A stretch of 64,000 nucleotides of DNA from Polyangium mundeleinium (GCF_028369105.1 NZ_JAQNDO010000001.1:5238501-5302500); one strand, 5' to 3'. Numbered from the stretch's first letter, positions 42,801 through 52,789 are shown. Notes: generated by a model from the letters alone, not told the origin. A program made the numbers and translations.

Positions 42801-44622
42801 GCGCGGCATACCGTTCGAAGAGCGCTCGCAGCCGGTCCGCCTCCGTGCGCATCGGTGTTCCCCCCTCGAAAAGCACCTCCACGGCCCTGTCGAGCCCATC
42901 GTGGGCCCTCGCCAGCTCCTTCGGCATTCCCCGCGGATCGTACAGCTCGCCCAGGCTCTTGCCCGGGAACGTCTTTCTCGCATCGAGCACGGCGCGGGCC
43001 GCCTCCTCCACGCGGCGGCGGCCTTCGGCGTCGGGTTCGGGGAAGGGGAACGTGCAATACGTGAGGTGCGGCGCGATGCTGATGTCGCTCTTCATGCGCC
43101 CGGCCACGGCGCGCACCCAGGCCATGAACATGCTCGATTGCAGCAGCCCGAAGAGCCAGTCGTCCGCGCCCGGGAACGTGATGAGCTTGTTGCCGGCGAT
43201 CACCTCCGGATCGAGGAACGCTGCGGGGATCACGCGGCGGTTCTCGGACGAGACCTCCGGGAGCACGAGGTAACGAACGGAGGGCTGCCGGATCTGCGTG
43301 AACAGCCACGGCTTGTCCGCGAGATCCCGCACGGACGGCGTGCGCGACGCGAGGCGCAGACGGCGAATCGCCTCGATACGCCGTTGCAGAATGGGGGAGG
43401 CCTCGAGTTCCTCGGGGCGCACGCCTTCGAGCCAGAGGCAATGGCGCGGCTCGTCCCAGAGAAACGCCGACGCCTGGAGATACCGCCGCACGTAACGCCG
43501 GGCCACGGGATCGGCCATCACCGCGGCGTGATCCGCGGGCTCGACGACGAGGTGGCCGCCGTCGGTCGGCTGGCTGCCTTTCGTGCCCGCAGGGTAACCG
43601 GCGCCGAGCGGGGTTTTTCGTTTCCGCGGCACGACGTCCGGCCCGTCGGCGAGATACACGTTGATGTTCGCCGCCGCCCGCTCCACGGGTTCGCCCCGCG
43701 GATCGGGGTAATCGAAGATCCGGCGCGGCCCCGCGTCCCCGCGGGAAAACCCGAGCACCACCACGTGCACGTTGGCTTTCCCTTTCGACGCGCTCGCCCA
43801 GTGAAACGTCCGATGCGCGAAATCGAGCCGAACCCCGCACCGGCGGAGCAGCGGGCCGAGGCTCCGCGCCTGCTCGCCCTGGGTCAGGGAGTTCGTGGTG
43901 ACGAACGCGCATCGGACGGGGTGGCTCGCGCCATACGTGATCGCGCGGGCGATGAAGGCCGCGGCATAATCGAGCCTGCCGGCGTGGATCCCGCGCGTGT
44001 CGAGTGGTTCGAATGCAAGGCGGCGATCCTCCTGCTGTTCGGGGCTCATCCAGGCCATGCCCACGAATGGCGGGTTTCCGAAGACGAACGGCGCGCGCTC
44101 GGCGGGCAACACGTCGTTCCAGTCGATGCGCAGCGCATTGGCGACCGTGATGCGCGGCGTTTCGTCGCGCGGGCCCACGAATTTGGGGCGGTGCGCTTTG
44201 CGCTCCGCGGCCTCGGCTTCCCGTCGCAGGGCGAGCCGCGCGGCGTTCGCGGCGCGCGCGTCGATCTCGATCCCGCAAAACTGGTCGAGCCGCACCCGGC
44301 GTGGCTGGTTCGTGCCCCGGGCGCGGAGGCGAACGAGGGCCGCGATTTCGAGCCTGCGTATTTCTCGGTATGCAACCACGAGAAAATTTCCCGCGCCGCA
44401 CGAGGGATCGAGGAAACGCAGGCCGAGGAGCCGTTCGACGAACGCGTGAAGCGCGGCGGCCGTACGCGCCGCGGCGAGCGAGGCTTCGAGCGCGTCGAGG
44501 AAAAGCGGCCGGATCGTGCGGAGGATGAACGCCTCGTTCGTGTAATGGACGCCGAGCTGCCGGCGCTCGGCGGCGCTGATCGTCTCCTCCACGCGCTCGG
44601 GCGCTCCGGTCACGGGCCCCAT
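42778..44622 (-). CDS. MmeI-like adenine DNA methyltransferase lacking the endonuclease part
   Basis: The 614-aa product starts ERRQLGVHYTNEAFILRTI and reaches the SAM motif FLDPSCGAGNFLVVAYRE (residues 70-86) at once; QFCGIEIDARAANAARLAL and the catalytic FGNPPFVGM (Asn183) follow. NQPRRVRLDQFCGIEI and SLTQGEQARSLGPLLRR are typical of the MmeI (type IIL) methyltransferase, and the C-terminal half (YLVLPEVSSENRRVIPAAFL, GLLQSSMFMAWVRAVAGRMK) resembles the MmeI target-recognition and C domains. MmeI proteins are near 900 aa with an N-terminal nuclease and spacer, both absent here. It may be a solitary methylase. It is divergent from a lipoprotein gene. Confidence 0.85.
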   Translation of the reverse strand: MGPVTGAPERVEETISAAERRQLGVHYTNEAFILRTIRPLFLDALEASLAAARTAAALHAFVERLLGLRFLDPSCGAGNFLVVAYREIRRLEIAALVRLRARGTNQPRRVRLDQFCGIEIDARAANAARLALRREAEAAERKAHRPKFVGPRDETPRITVANALRIDWNDVLPAERAPFVFGNPPFVGMAWMSPEQQEDRRLAFEPLDTRGIHAGRLDYAAAFIARAITYGASHPVRCAFVTTNSLTQGEQARSLGPLLRRCGVRLDFAHRTFHWASASKGKANVHVVVLGFSRGDAGPRRIFDYPDPRGEPVERAAANINVYLADGPDVVPRKRKTPLGAGYPAGTKGSQPTDGGHLVVEPADHAAVMADPVARRYVRRYLQASAFLWDEPRHCLWLEGVRPEELEASPILQRRIEAIRRLRLASRTPSVRDLADKPWLFTQIRQPSVRYLVLPEVSSENRRVIPAAFLDPEVIAGNKLITFPGADDWLFGLLQSSMFMAWVRAVAGRMKSDISIAPHLTYCTFPFPEPDAEGRRRVEEAARAVLDARKTFPGKSLGELYDPRGMPKELARAHDGLDRAVEVLFEGGTPMRTEADRLRALFERYAALSLAGRA

Positions 44623-44713
44623 GATGTTCGTCCGTCCTCCCGTGCGTCAAGGCGCAACGCGGGGGAGGGGCCCCGCGGAAAAAATCACTGGATCGCGCGG
44701 GCCGAATGGATGG

Positions 44714-45724
44714 ATGCTGCGCGCGCTCATGCTGCGCGCGCGACTGCCCCTCCTGCTCCTCCTGTTCACCGCGGCCTGCGGCGCCTCGTCCGAGGCCACG
44801 AAAGACCCAGCCACGCCCGCCTCCGGTTCGTCCGCAGGGAGCACCGACGAGGCCGCGGAGCCTGCCGCGACGAACGTAGACGTCCTCTCCTTCGGGTGGA
44901 AAGTGCCTTGCCGGGTGCCCGTCTTGCGCGTCTCGGAGAAGCGAGGGAAGCGCGCGAAGATGCGCTTCTTCGTCGCGGCCCGCCCCGCCAAGGACGACAG
45001 GATCGAGATCCGCATCGAGGGCACCGAATTCCTCGAGATCGACGGCGAAGACGCCACCACCCCCGAGGCCCAGGAGAAGCTCGCCCCGCTGCTCCCGCTG
45101 CTCAGCATGCCCGTGCCCATGATCATTTCGGCGGAGGGCGAGTACCTGGAAGCCCGCGAGCTCGATCAGGTCATCGCGCGTCTGCTGGCCGCGCCGGCGA
45201 TCGCCAAGGACCCGAAGCTCTCCGCGTTCATGGCGCAAACGCTCCGCTCGCCGCAGATGCAGGCGCAGCTCGCCGCGACCGTGGGTGACACCTGGAAGGC
45301 CTGGGTCGGCGCGTGGATCGGGCTCTCGAATTCGCCGGGCGAGGTCGTCGACGTGGACGACGAGGTCCCGGTCGGCGCGGAGAGGGTCCCCGTGCGCATG
45401 CGCTTCGAGCATCACGGCAAAGTCCAGGACGACGACGCGCTCGTCCGCGTGTCGATCACACAGACCCTCGCGGGCGGAGAAGCCGCGCAGGGACTCGCCC
45501 ACCTCCTCCGCGAGCTCGCCGGGCCCCATTTCCCCCAAGACATGCCCATTGAAAATATCCGCCGTATCACGCGCACGGAAGCGGAGACCGACCCGCGTAC
45601 GCTCCGCCCTCGCCACGTCCGGTTCGAGCAGACGATCGACATGACGATGGGCGGAAAATCGCAGTCGACCCGGGAGTTCAAGGACGACACGTTCGACTGG
45701 TCCCGCGCCGAGGGCTGCCGCTGA
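44714..45724 (+). CDS. Lipoprotein of unknown function, 336 aa
   Basis: ATG at 44714 gives MLRALMLRARLPLLLLLFTA followed by AC-GASSEA, a lipoprotein signal; a second ATG five codons on is equally possible. The frame extends upstream to the methyltransferase start, but that would bury the signal. After a Ser/Thr/Ala linker the body has VDVLSFGWKVPCRVPVLRVS, a helical middle (ARELDQVIARLLAAPAIAKD, MAQTLRSPQMQAQLAATVG) and a beta-rich end with repeated VRF/VRM strands. I do not recognise it. Unknown lipoproteins of this kind are frequent in the window. Confidence 0.72.
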   Translation: MLRALMLRARLPLLLLLFTAACGASSEATKDPATPASGSSAGSTDEAAEPAATNVDVLSFGWKVPCRVPVLRVSEKRGKRAKMRFFVAARPAKDDRIEIRIEGTEFLEIDGEDATTPEAQEKLAPLLPLLSMPVPMIISAEGEYLEARELDQVIARLLAAPAIAKDPKLSAFMAQTLRSPQMQAQLAATVGDTWKAWVGAWIGLSNSPGEVVDVDDEVPVGAERVPVRMRFEHHGKVQDDDALVRVSITQTLAGGEAAQGLAHLLRELAGPHFPQDMPIENIRRITRTEAETDPRTLRPRHVRFEQTIDMTMGGKSQSTREFKDDTFDWSRAEGCR

Positions 45725-45763
45725 CCCCTGCCGTCTCGCCGAGCGCCGTGATAAAAAAGCGGC

Positions 45764-46618
45764 ATGCGAAACGACGGAAAACTCTCAGCGATCCTCCTCA
45801 CGGCCGCCCTGGGCGCCGCCGCGTGCACGACCGAGGAACGACAGTTCGCGAGCATTTGCGACACGGCGCTTCTTTGCGACGACTTCGAATCGTACGCTGA
45901 CAGCGACAAACCCGGCGGCAAGTGGCGCACCGTCGAGGTGGGCGGGTCCGTCGTCGTCTCCTCGGAGAACGCCCGGAGCGGCTCACGCGCGGTGAAGATC
46001 ACGGCGACCGCGATGAGCGGCGATTTCCGCACCGTGATGCTCGCGCTCGACGATACCTCGGTGCTCCCCCCGGAGGGCAACGTGCTTTATGGCCGGGCGA
46101 TGCTGTTCGTCGAATCCGTGCCCATGGAAGCGGGGGGGATCGGGCTCGTGACGGCGCAGGGGCGCGTACCCGGACAGACCTACAAGGCCTATTACCGGTA
46201 TGGCGTGCACCATCCGATCTTCGACGAGGCGACGGGCTCGTTCCTCGGCAGCCAGCTCACGGCGTTTTACGACACGCCCGAGTATTACGACGATCCGATG
46301 AGCGCTCCTCACACGGCGTGCTGGGCCCACTCGCACTCTGTGGCCGTGCCCGTTGGGCGGTGGGCGTGCTTCGAATGGAAGTTCGACGGGCAAAACAACG
46401 CGATGCAGCTCTCCGTCGACGGATATGGCGTCCCCGGCCTCTCCGTGAAGGAGACCGGGGACGGCTGCACGAACCCGGACACCCCCGCGGCTCCCTGGAC
46501 GGCGCCGCTCTTCTCCGAGATCTACCTCGGATGGGAGTCCTATCTGCCCGACGAGGCGCGCGCGATCTGGATCGACGACGTCGTCCTCGCCACGCAGCCG
46601 ATCGGTTGTCCCGAATGA
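45764..46618 (+). CDS. Lipoprotein with likely concanavalin/LamG-like beta-sandwich, 284 aa
   Basis: MRNDGKLSAILLTAALGAAAC is a lipoprotein signal. The mature protein opens with FASICDTALLCDDFESYADS, then GKWRTVEVGGSVVVSSENAR and SGSRAVKI, a pattern of jelly-roll carbohydrate-binding or lyase-like lipoproteins in myxobacteria (CxxF/CDDFE start, then strands). Later come RWACFEWKFDGQNNAMQLSV and EIYLGWESYLPDEARAIWID, typical of LamG-like sandwiches. Polysaccharide binding is plausible; no catalytic residues can be picked out. It ends 3 bp before the stop of a convergent gene. Confidence 0.75.
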   Translation: MRNDGKLSAILLTAALGAAACTTEERQFASICDTALLCDDFESYADSDKPGGKWRTVEVGGSVVVSSENARSGSRAVKITATAMSGDFRTVMLALDDTSVLPPEGNVLYGRAMLFVESVPMEAGGIGLVTAQGRVPGQTYKAYYRYGVHHPIFDEATGSFLGSQLTAFYDTPEYYDDPMSAPHTACWAHSHSVAVPVGRWACFEWKFDGQNNAMQLSVDGYGVPGLSVKETGDGCTNPDTPAAPWTAPLFSEIYLGWESYLPDEARAIWIDDVVLATQPIGCPE

Positions 46619-46621
46619 ACG

Positions 46622-47065
46622 TTACTTCTTGCCCTTGAACGTCCAGTCGTACGAAACCACGGTCGCGTCGTTTTTCGTGGTGCCCGTGACCTCCATCGAG
46701 AGGGCGCCCGTGTCGTCGAAGCTCAGCGTCGCCGAGAGGGGCAACTTGCCCTCCCAGTTCGCCACTTTGACGTCACACGTGTTTTTCACGACCACGAGCT
46801 TCGGCGTCGACGCCTCGCCCTTCATCTCGCAGGACGCGAATTTCACGGTGTAGCCGCTGCCGTCCTTCGAGACCGTCACGGTCGCGTCGGGCACCTTGCG
46901 CGGCGGCGACTCGTTCTTGGCGACGTCCGCCGTCTGCGGCACGGCGATCTTCACCGTGCCGGACTCCGTGGCTTCGCCCTTGTACGTGCCCGAATAATCC
47001 GTGCCACAACCGGCTGCGCCGAGGGCCCCCACCGCGAGAAGACCGAAGAGAAATTGGTGTTTCAT
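46622..47065 (-). CDS. Small lipoprotein, 147 aa
   Basis: ATG at 47065 gives MKHQFLFGLLAVGALGAAGC, a clear lipoprotein signal (AAGC). The mature part is a beta-rich domain: YSGTYKGEATESGTVKIAVP, DATVTVSKDGSGYTVKFASC, PKLVVVKNTCDVKVANWEGK, LSATLSFDDTGALSMEVTGT and a final WTFKGKK. Two cysteines could pair. The strand-loop pattern suggests a small beta-barrel or lipocalin-like fold. Function is unknown. Confidence 0.75.
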   Translation of the reverse strand: MKHQFLFGLLAVGALGAAGCGTDYSGTYKGEATESGTVKIAVPQTADVAKNESPPRKVPDATVTVSKDGSGYTVKFASCEMKGEASTPKLVVVKNTCDVKVANWEGKLPLSATLSFDDTGALSMEVTGTTKNDATVVSYDWTFKGKK

Positions 47066-47275
47066 CGTGCCTCGTTCGATGCACCGAAGACCAAGCACTT
47101 GGCGTGCCGGGCTCGCTCGTCGCCCTACATACACCAACCAGGCCGGTGTTTCACCCCTCGTGAGCGGTGCGGGCTCCGCGCGGCGCGCAAGACGCGCGCG
47201 GCGGCGCAGGAGATGCGCCTCGGGCGTGCCCTTCGTCGTTGAGTCGGGCGCGCGCGATCTGGTAGGTAAACGAGG

Positions 47276-48793
47276 GTGAGCTTCAAGGAGTACGACGACC
47301 ACGACGCCCTGGGCCTCGCCGCGCTCGTGAAAAAGGGCGAGGTGAGCCCCGCCGAGCTGCTCGAGGAGGCGATCACGCGCGCCGAACGCGTGAACGGGCG
47401 GCTCAACGCGATCGTGATCGGCATGCACGTCATCGCGCGCGAGCGGGCGCGCGGCGAGCTGCCCGACGGCCCCTTCCGCGGCGTGCCTTTTCTCATGAAG
47501 GACATGGCCACGGCGTATGCCGGCGTGCCGCTCCAGGCCGCGAGCCGCCTCTTTCGGGGCAACGTCCCGGCCCACCACGCCGAGCTCACCGAGCGGTTCC
47601 TGCGCGCCGGCCTCGTCGTATTCGGCAAGACGAACTCCCCCGAGTTCGGCATCCTGCCGACGACGGAGCCCGAGCTTTATGGCCCCACGCACAACCCCTG
47701 GCGCCTCGGCTACTCGCCGGGCGGATCGAGCGGCGGCGCGGCGGCGGCGATCGCGGCGGGGATCGTGCCCATGGCGCACGGCGGCGACGGCGGCGGCTCG
47801 ATTCGCATCCCGGCCTCGTGTTGTGGCCTCTTCGGCTTCAAGCCCACGCGCGCACGAAACCCCGTCGGCCCCGACGTGAGCGAGAGTTTTTACGGGTTCG
47901 CCGCCGAGCACGTCCTCTCCCGCACCGTGCGCGACAGCGCGGCCGCGCTCGACGCGACGGCCGGGCCCGAGGCGACCGCGATGTACCACGCGCCCGCGCC
48001 GTACCAGGGGTTTCTGGCCGCGCTCGATACGCCGCCCGAAAAACTCCGGATTGCGTTCACGAGTGATCCGCTCCTCCACGGCGCCGAGCCCCACCCGGAC
48101 AACCGGCGCGCCGTCGAGGAGACGGCAAAGCTCCTCGAAAAGCTCGGCCATCACGTGGAGCCGGCGCGGCCGAGCTTCGAAGCGCGCGATTTCGCGAAGG
48201 GGTTTTTCCTGCATTTCAGCGCGCTCGTCGCTTCCGAGATCCGCGCGGCGGAGGCCTTCCTCGGCCGTCCGGCGAAGCGCGAGGACGTCGAGCGGACGAC
48301 GTGGCTCCTGAACCTCGTCGGCCGGAGCACGGACGCGGGGACGTTCGTGTATTACCGGCGCAAGCTCTTCGAGGTGCAGCGCGCGATCGCCGGGTTTTTC
48401 CAGGATTACGATGTCCTGCTCACGCCGACGATCGGCAGGCCGCCCGTGCCCCACGGGACGCTGCTCGCGAAGGGCCTCGAGGAGGGCATGCAGGAGCTCG
48501 TGGCGCGGCTCGATCGCCCCGAGCTCCTGCGGCTGCCGCGCCTGCTCGACATGGCCGTGGACCGGGCGTATGCGTTTTCCCCGTTCACGCCGGTCTTCAA
48601 CGTGACGGGCCAGCCTTCGGCGAGCGTGCCGCTCCACTGGAATGCCGACGGTTTGCCCATCGGGACCATGCTCACGGCGCGCTTCGGCGAGGACGCGCGT
48701 CTCTTCCGGCTCTGCGCGCAAATCGAGGAGGTCCAGTCCTTCCGGGCGCGGCGGGCGCCCGTGCACGCCGCCGCGTCCGCGGGTTTGGCGTGA
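47276..48793 (+). CDS. Amidase signature family enzyme
   Basis: The 505-aa product is a full amidase-signature protein. The catalytic Lys75 is in [14 protein letters not shown], the cis-Ser Ser151 in [13 protein letters not shown], and the nucleophile Ser175 in [14 protein letters not shown]. Landmarks [20 protein letters not shown] and [18 protein letters not shown] agree. GTG at 47276 is the only start near the conserved beginning ([20 protein letters not shown]). It should hydrolyse amide bonds in the cytoplasm; the substrate is unknown. It is not next to gatB or gatC, so a role as GatA is unlikely. Confidence 0.92.
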   Translation: MSFKEYDDHDALGLAALVKKGEVSPAELLEEAITRAERVNGRLNAIVIGMHVIARERARGELPDGPFRGVPFLMKDMATAYAGVPLQAASRLFRGNVPAHHAELTERFLRAGLVVFGKTNSPEFGILPTTEPELYGPTHNPWRLGYSPGGSSGGAAAAIAAGIVPMAHGGDGGGSIRIPASCCGLFGFKPTRARNPVGPDVSESFYGFAAEHVLSRTVRDSAAALDATAGPEATAMYHAPAPYQGFLAALDTPPEKLRIAFTSDPLLHGAEPHPDNRRAVEETAKLLEKLGHHVEPARPSFEARDFAKGFFLHFSALVASEIRAAEAFLGRPAKREDVERTTWLLNLVGRSTDAGTFVYYRRKLFEVQRAIAGFFQDYDVLLTPTIGRPPVPHGTLLAKGLEEGMQELVARLDRPELLRLPRLLDMAVDRAYAFSPFTPVFNVTGQPSASVPLHWNADGLPIGTMLTARFGEDARLFRLCAQIEEVQSFRARRAPVHAAASAGLA

Positions 48794-48802
48794 CGGAATC
48801 GC

Positions 48803-50047
48803 TCAGGGCGTGAAGAGGACCGGATAGACGACCCAGGTCTCCTTCGTCGCCGCCGGGAATACGAGCGCCTGGGCGGCGTCACGCATGCACGTCTCCATCG
48901 ACTGGATCGAGGCCGAATCCGCGGTGGCCTTCATGGTCGTCACATGCCCGTCGGCGTCGATCTTGAAATCGAGCGAGATACTTCCCTGCGCCGCCGGGTT
49001 CCTCTGGAGGACCGTCTCGTAACAAACGCGGAACGAGTTGAAGGATCCGCGGACGACGGCCTGGATCTCCTCGGCCTCGAGCGACGCCGGCACATCGACG
49101 CTCGTCGCTTCGAGGGGCAGAGCGTCCATGCCGGCGAGCGTGCTTTCGACATTGTCGAGCTGGGAGAAGCGCGGGGCCGCGATGAGGATCACGGGCGGCG
49201 CGCCATCACGTTTCTTCGCGGCCACGAGCCCTTTGCCCTTCGCGAGCCGCGCCTTGATCTCGGCCGAAGGCAGCGGCAGCTCGGCGTCGTACCGCGCGGG
49301 GATCTCGCCGCCCTCGAGGTCGTAATAATAAACGACGAGCGAGGAGGCGAGCTCGGCGCGCGCGCGGACGATGCCGATCCACGACGTCTCGCGGTTCGTG
49401 TTGCTGTCGACGTTCACCTCGCACGTCGGGCACGTTTTCTCTTTTTCGGCGCGGATCGCGCCGCCCACGTTGAACGTGCCGATCCGATCACTCGAAAAAT
49501 TGCGATCGCCGCCGAACGCGAGCACCCGCACGCGATATCGTCCGCCCGCGTCGGCCGGGAAATACTTCGCGAGCTCGGCCGCGAAGATCGAGACCGGCGG
49601 CTCGGCCGGGGTGAGGCGGCGCTTCGGCGTGTCCTCGCTGCCCGTGAGCAGCTTGCGGAGGCGTTTTTCGGCCTCGGACGAGAAGGCCCATTCCCGGTCG
49701 CCCGCGTGCTGCGCGAGGAGGGCCTCGACGGCGCTGATCGCGCCTTCCATGTCGCCATTGGCTTCGAGGGCGCGGCTCTGCACGAGCGTCGCCTCGTCCT
49801 GCTCGGTCGCGGTGGCGGCGGGATGCGTGAGCGCGAGAACGATCTCGTCGAGCGCCTGCTTCGGATCCTCGCCCCGGTCGAGCGCGCGCGCGACCCGCTC
49901 GATACGAAGCGCGACCGACGTCTCACCGGCCGGCGCCGCCTGAATGGCGGGCGCCTCGGTCCCCTCGGTGCCTTCCCCTGCGCAACCGAGCACGAACGTC
50001 GAAGCCAAGGAAACCAGTGCAAAACCACGGCCGAATTGCTTCATCAT
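48803..50047 (-). CDS. Lipoprotein with AgmX/PglI-type C-terminal domain
   Basis: AGGAGG followed by 8 bases precedes the double ATG at 50047 (MMKQFGRGFALVSLASTFVL, then GCAGEG: lipobox VLGC). Residues 45-140 are helical with TPR-like spacing (EQDEATLVQSRALEANGDME). The centre has CPTCEVNVDSNT and a beta-rich portion. The last 100 residues (VVRGSFNSFRVCYETVLQRN, GSISLDFKIDADGHVTTMKA, SMETCMRDAAQALVFPA) match the TonB-like AgmX/PglI C-terminal domain, common in myxobacterial motility and envelope proteins. The two Cys of the domain usually form a disulfide. The specific role is unknown. Confidence 0.82.
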   Translation of the reverse strand: MMKQFGRGFALVSLASTFVLGCAGEGTEGTEAPAIQAAPAGETSVALRIERVARALDRGEDPKQALDEIVLALTHPAATATEQDEATLVQSRALEANGDMEGAISAVEALLAQHAGDREWAFSSEAEKRLRKLLTGSEDTPKRRLTPAEPPVSIFAAELAKYFPADAGGRYRVRVLAFGGDRNFSSDRIGTFNVGGAIRAEKEKTCPTCEVNVDSNTNRETSWIGIVRARAELASSLVVYYYDLEGGEIPARYDAELPLPSAEIKARLAKGKGLVAAKKRDGAPPVILIAAPRFSQLDNVESTLAGMDALPLEATSVDVPASLEAEEIQAVVRGSFNSFRVCYETVLQRNPAAQGSISLDFKIDADGHVTTMKATADSASIQSMETCMRDAAQALVFPAATKETWVVYPVLFTP

Positions 50048-50209
50048 GATCGAGACCTCCTGTTGGCGCTTGGGGCTGCGGATCGCCTTCGGCGTCCTAC
50101 GCCCCAAACCCCCTATGGCTGCCATCGCGGCGCCGTCTGGAGACCACTATGCGGCGCGTTCCTGTACGAAGTTTCTCTGCCATGTCACCGTTCGGTCACC
50201 GGGCACGGG

Positions 50210-50938
50210 TCAGTCGCCGCCCGTGCTCGGGGCGCGCGTGAAGCGGTAGCCGGCGCCGCGCACGGTGACGAGGTGGCGGGGGTTCTTCGGGTCGTCCTCG
50301 ATCTTGGCGCGGAGGCGGTTGATGAAGTTGTCGACGGTGCGATCCGTGCCGAAGTAGTCGGCGCCCCACACGGCATCGAGGATACGCTGGCGGGGCAGGA
50401 GCGTGCCCTCGTGGCGCAAGAAGTACCGGAGCAGGCGCATTTCGAGCGCGGTCGTCTCGAGCGGCTGGCCTTTGCGGCGCAGCGTGTGGGCGCGGAAGTC
50501 GGCGGTGATGTCGCCGATCTGGAGGACCTCGGTCTCCACCTCGGCGCGCCTGCGCCGCCGGAGGGCCGCGTCGATGCGCGCGCAGAGCTCGGCCACGCCG
50601 AACGGTTTTACGATGTAATCGTCGGCGCCGAGCCGCAAACCCCGGACCTTGTCGGGCTCCTCGCCTTTGGCTGTGACCATCAAAATGGGGACCTCGGGGT
50701 CCGCCTCGCGGAGCCGCTGGCAAACCTCGAAGCCGTTCATGCCGGGGAGCATCACGTCGAGCAGGACGAGGTCGGGTTTTTGCGCGAGCGCGGCTTCGAG
50801 GCCATCCTTGCCGGTGCCCGCGATCTCGACCCGGAATCCCTCGGATCGCAGGGTCTTCGTCATGGCGAGGCGCAAGCCGAGGTCGTCCTCGACGAGGAGA
50901 ATGGTCTCCTGTCGCCCCGCGGGGCTCTTCGTGCTCAT
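50210..50938 (-). CDS. OmpR-family response regulator
   Basis: The 242-aa product has a receiver domain (ILLVEDDLG acidic pair, phospho-acceptor Asp61 in LVLLDVMLPGMNG, Thr/Lys marks in MVTAKGE and IVKPF) and a C-terminal winged helix (LRRKGQPLETTALEMRLLRY, ILDAVWGADYFGTDRTVDNF, VRGAGYRF). It binds DNA and controls transcription when phosphorylated. Its ATG overlaps the stop of the upstream histidine kinase gene (ATGA), so the pair is translationally coupled and is the likely partner set. Confidence 0.95.
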   Translation of the reverse strand: MSTKSPAGRQETILLVEDDLGLRLAMTKTLRSEGFRVEIAGTGKDGLEAALAQKPDLVLLDVMLPGMNGFEVCQRLREADPEVPILMVTAKGEEPDKVRGLRLGADDYIVKPFGVAELCARIDAALRRRRRAEVETEVLQIGDITADFRAHTLRRKGQPLETTALEMRLLRYFLRHEGTLLPRQRILDAVWGADYFGTDRTVDNFINRLRAKIEDDPKNPRHLVTVRGAGYRFTRAPSTGGD

Positions 50939-52734
50939 CCCTTCCTCCCTGGAAAAATCAAAAGGAACGTCGCGCCGCGGCCGGGCTCGCTCTCGACGCG
51001 CGCCGTCCCGCCGTGCGCGCGCATCACGTGCCGGACGAGCGAGAGGCCGAGGCCGCTGCCCTCGGTTTCCCGGCTCAACTTATCATCGAGCCGCTCGAAA
51101 GGCTCGAAGATGCGCTTCTGATCCCGGCGCGAAATGCCGGGGCCCCGGTCCTCGACGCGGATCGTGATGCCCTCGTCCGCGCGCCGCACGACGAGCCGGT
51201 ACGGCGCGCCGTCGGGTGCGTATTTGCGCGCATTGTCAAGCAGGTTGTCGAGGGCGAGGCGGACGAGCCCCGGATCGACGTGCGCAGGGGCCGGGGCGTC
51301 GATGGCGCGCTCGATCGCGGGGACATCGGGGAATCGCTCCTCGAAGGCGAGGAGGGCCTCGTCCGCGACGGTCGCGAGATCGGCCTCGGCGCGCACCGCG
51401 GCGAGCCGGCCCTTGGCCATGCGGCCGAGCGAGAGCATGCGCTCGACCGTGTCGCCGAGCCGCTTCGATTCACGCGCGAGCGCCTCGAAGACCTCGTGTT
51501 GCTCCTCGGGCTCGACGCGCCCGCTTTCGAGCAGCTCGGCGAACATTCGCACGGAGGAGACCGGCGTGCGCAGCTCGTGCGAGACGGCGGAGACGAAATC
51601 GACCCGAAGCTCGCTCGTGCGCCGCGCCGCGCGCATGCGCGCCCATAACAACGCGAGGAGGCCGAGCGAGAGGGCGACGGCGCCCCCGCCGATGGCGGCG
51701 AGGACACGGCGGCTCCGCGCGGCGCGACGATCGATCGCCGTGCGATCGACAGGGACGACGTGCATGGCGAGGCCGGGCGAGAGGAGCGTCGTTCCGCGGA
51801 GATCGCCGAACGACGACACCGTGGGGGCGAAGAGGGCGCGCTCGCCGGGTTGCATCGCGGGAAACCCCGCGTCGAGGGAGGCGGCGAGGGATTCGCCGAG
51901 CACGACGAGGCCCGCGAGCCGGCCGTCGTCGAGCGCGCGGAGGACGAAGATGGCGCCCGGGGCGCGAAACCGCAGCATGCCGGCGCGATCGGGGCCGCCG
52001 CGGAGGGCCGTCGCGGCCTCCTCGCTGCGCAAGGCTTCGAGGATCCGGCCGCGCGTCGAGGGAGAACCCTTCAATGCGAGGAGCGCGCGGGCGCGCAAGG
52101 CCTCTCCGAGGGCGGCCGCCGTGGTGATCTCTTCGCGCGTGGCCTCGCGCTCCCCGGGCGCGAGGGAGCTCGCATGGCCCTCGATCCAGGCGACGAGGGC
52201 CGGGGCCTCGCTCTCCGAAAGGTTGGAGAGCGCGACGACGGGATAAAGGAACCGGCCGCCGGCGCCACGGACGTCCGGACAAAGGTCGAGCAGCTCCTTG
52301 CGGGCGGCCTTGCGCGCGCCCGGGTTTTTCGTGGTGGTGAACGTGGCGGCGAGGGTGTTGCAATGGGGGGTCGAGGCCGGCGAGGCGGCGCTCGCGGGCG
52401 GCGCGGCCGGCAGGGCCAGGGCGCGGTCGCGATCGAGGAGCAAGGGAGCCGCGAAGGGCGGGACGATGCCGGCGAGGGTGCGCTCGGCGTCCTGGAGATC
52501 GGGGCCGAAGCGCGCGGCGGCGAGGGCCACGTCGGCCTCCGCGAGGGCCTGCTCGACGCGGAGCCGGAGCCGCTCGGCGCTGAAGTCGAGCGCGCTCTGC
52601 GCCTCGCGCCGCTGCGCCGCCTCCTCGCCCTCCACCGCGCGGAGGCCGAGCACGCCGACGGCGATCGACGGCAGGAGCGCGAGCGTCACGAAGAGGAGGA
52701 GATCCCGCAGCCGCGCGGCGCGTTCGGTGAGCAC
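50935..52734 (-). CDS. Membrane sensor histidine kinase
   Basis: The 599-aa product has an N-terminal membrane helix (LLLFVTLALLPSIAVGVLGL), an extracytoplasmic sensor region of about 280 residues rich in Ala/Arg, a second helix (AIGGGAVALSLGLLALLWA) and a cytoplasmic kinase. The phospho-acceptor is His386 in FVSAVSHELRTPVSSVRMF. ATP-binding boxes are LALDNLLDNARKYAPDG, VEDRGPGISRRDQ and EGSGLGLSLVRHV. The sensed signal is unknown; its outer domain is not a recognised PAS or Cache domain by eye. It is followed by the response regulator with a 4-bp overlap. Confidence 0.93.
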   Translation of the reverse strand: MLTERAARLRDLLLFVTLALLPSIAVGVLGLRAVEGEEAAQRREAQSALDFSAERLRLRVEQALAEADVALAAARFGPDLQDAERTLAGIVPPFAAPLLLDRDRALALPAAPPASAASPASTPHCNTLAATFTTTKNPGARKAARKELLDLCPDVRGAGGRFLYPVVALSNLSESEAPALVAWIEGHASSLAPGEREATREEITTAAALGEALRARALLALKGSPSTRGRILEALRSEEAATALRGGPDRAGMLRFRAPGAIFVLRALDDGRLAGLVVLGESLAASLDAGFPAMQPGERALFAPTVSSFGDLRGTTLLSPGLAMHVVPVDRTAIDRRAARSRRVLAAIGGGAVALSLGLLALLWARMRAARRTSELRVDFVSAVSHELRTPVSSVRMFAELLESGRVEPEEQHEVFEALARESKRLGDTVERMLSLGRMAKGRLAAVRAEADLATVADEALLAFEERFPDVPAIERAIDAPAPAHVDPGLVRLALDNLLDNARKYAPDGAPYRLVVRRADEGITIRVEDRGPGISRRDQKRIFEPFERLDDKLSRETEGSGLGLSLVRHVMRAHGGTARVESEPGRGATFLLIFPGRKG

Positions 52735-52789
52735 GAGGCAGAGGTTCGCATGGAAATGTCACGGCCGTGTCACGGCGAGAGACCGTCCT

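Noticed and set aside
42778-44622. BREX PglX or type I HsdM
   Set aside because: The protein is about half the size of PglX, no other BREX genes are present, and the motif spacing follows MmeI rather than HsdM.
47276-48793. GatA subunit of the tRNA amidotransferase
   Set aside because: No gatB or gatC lies beside it and the sequence around the active site is that of general amidases.
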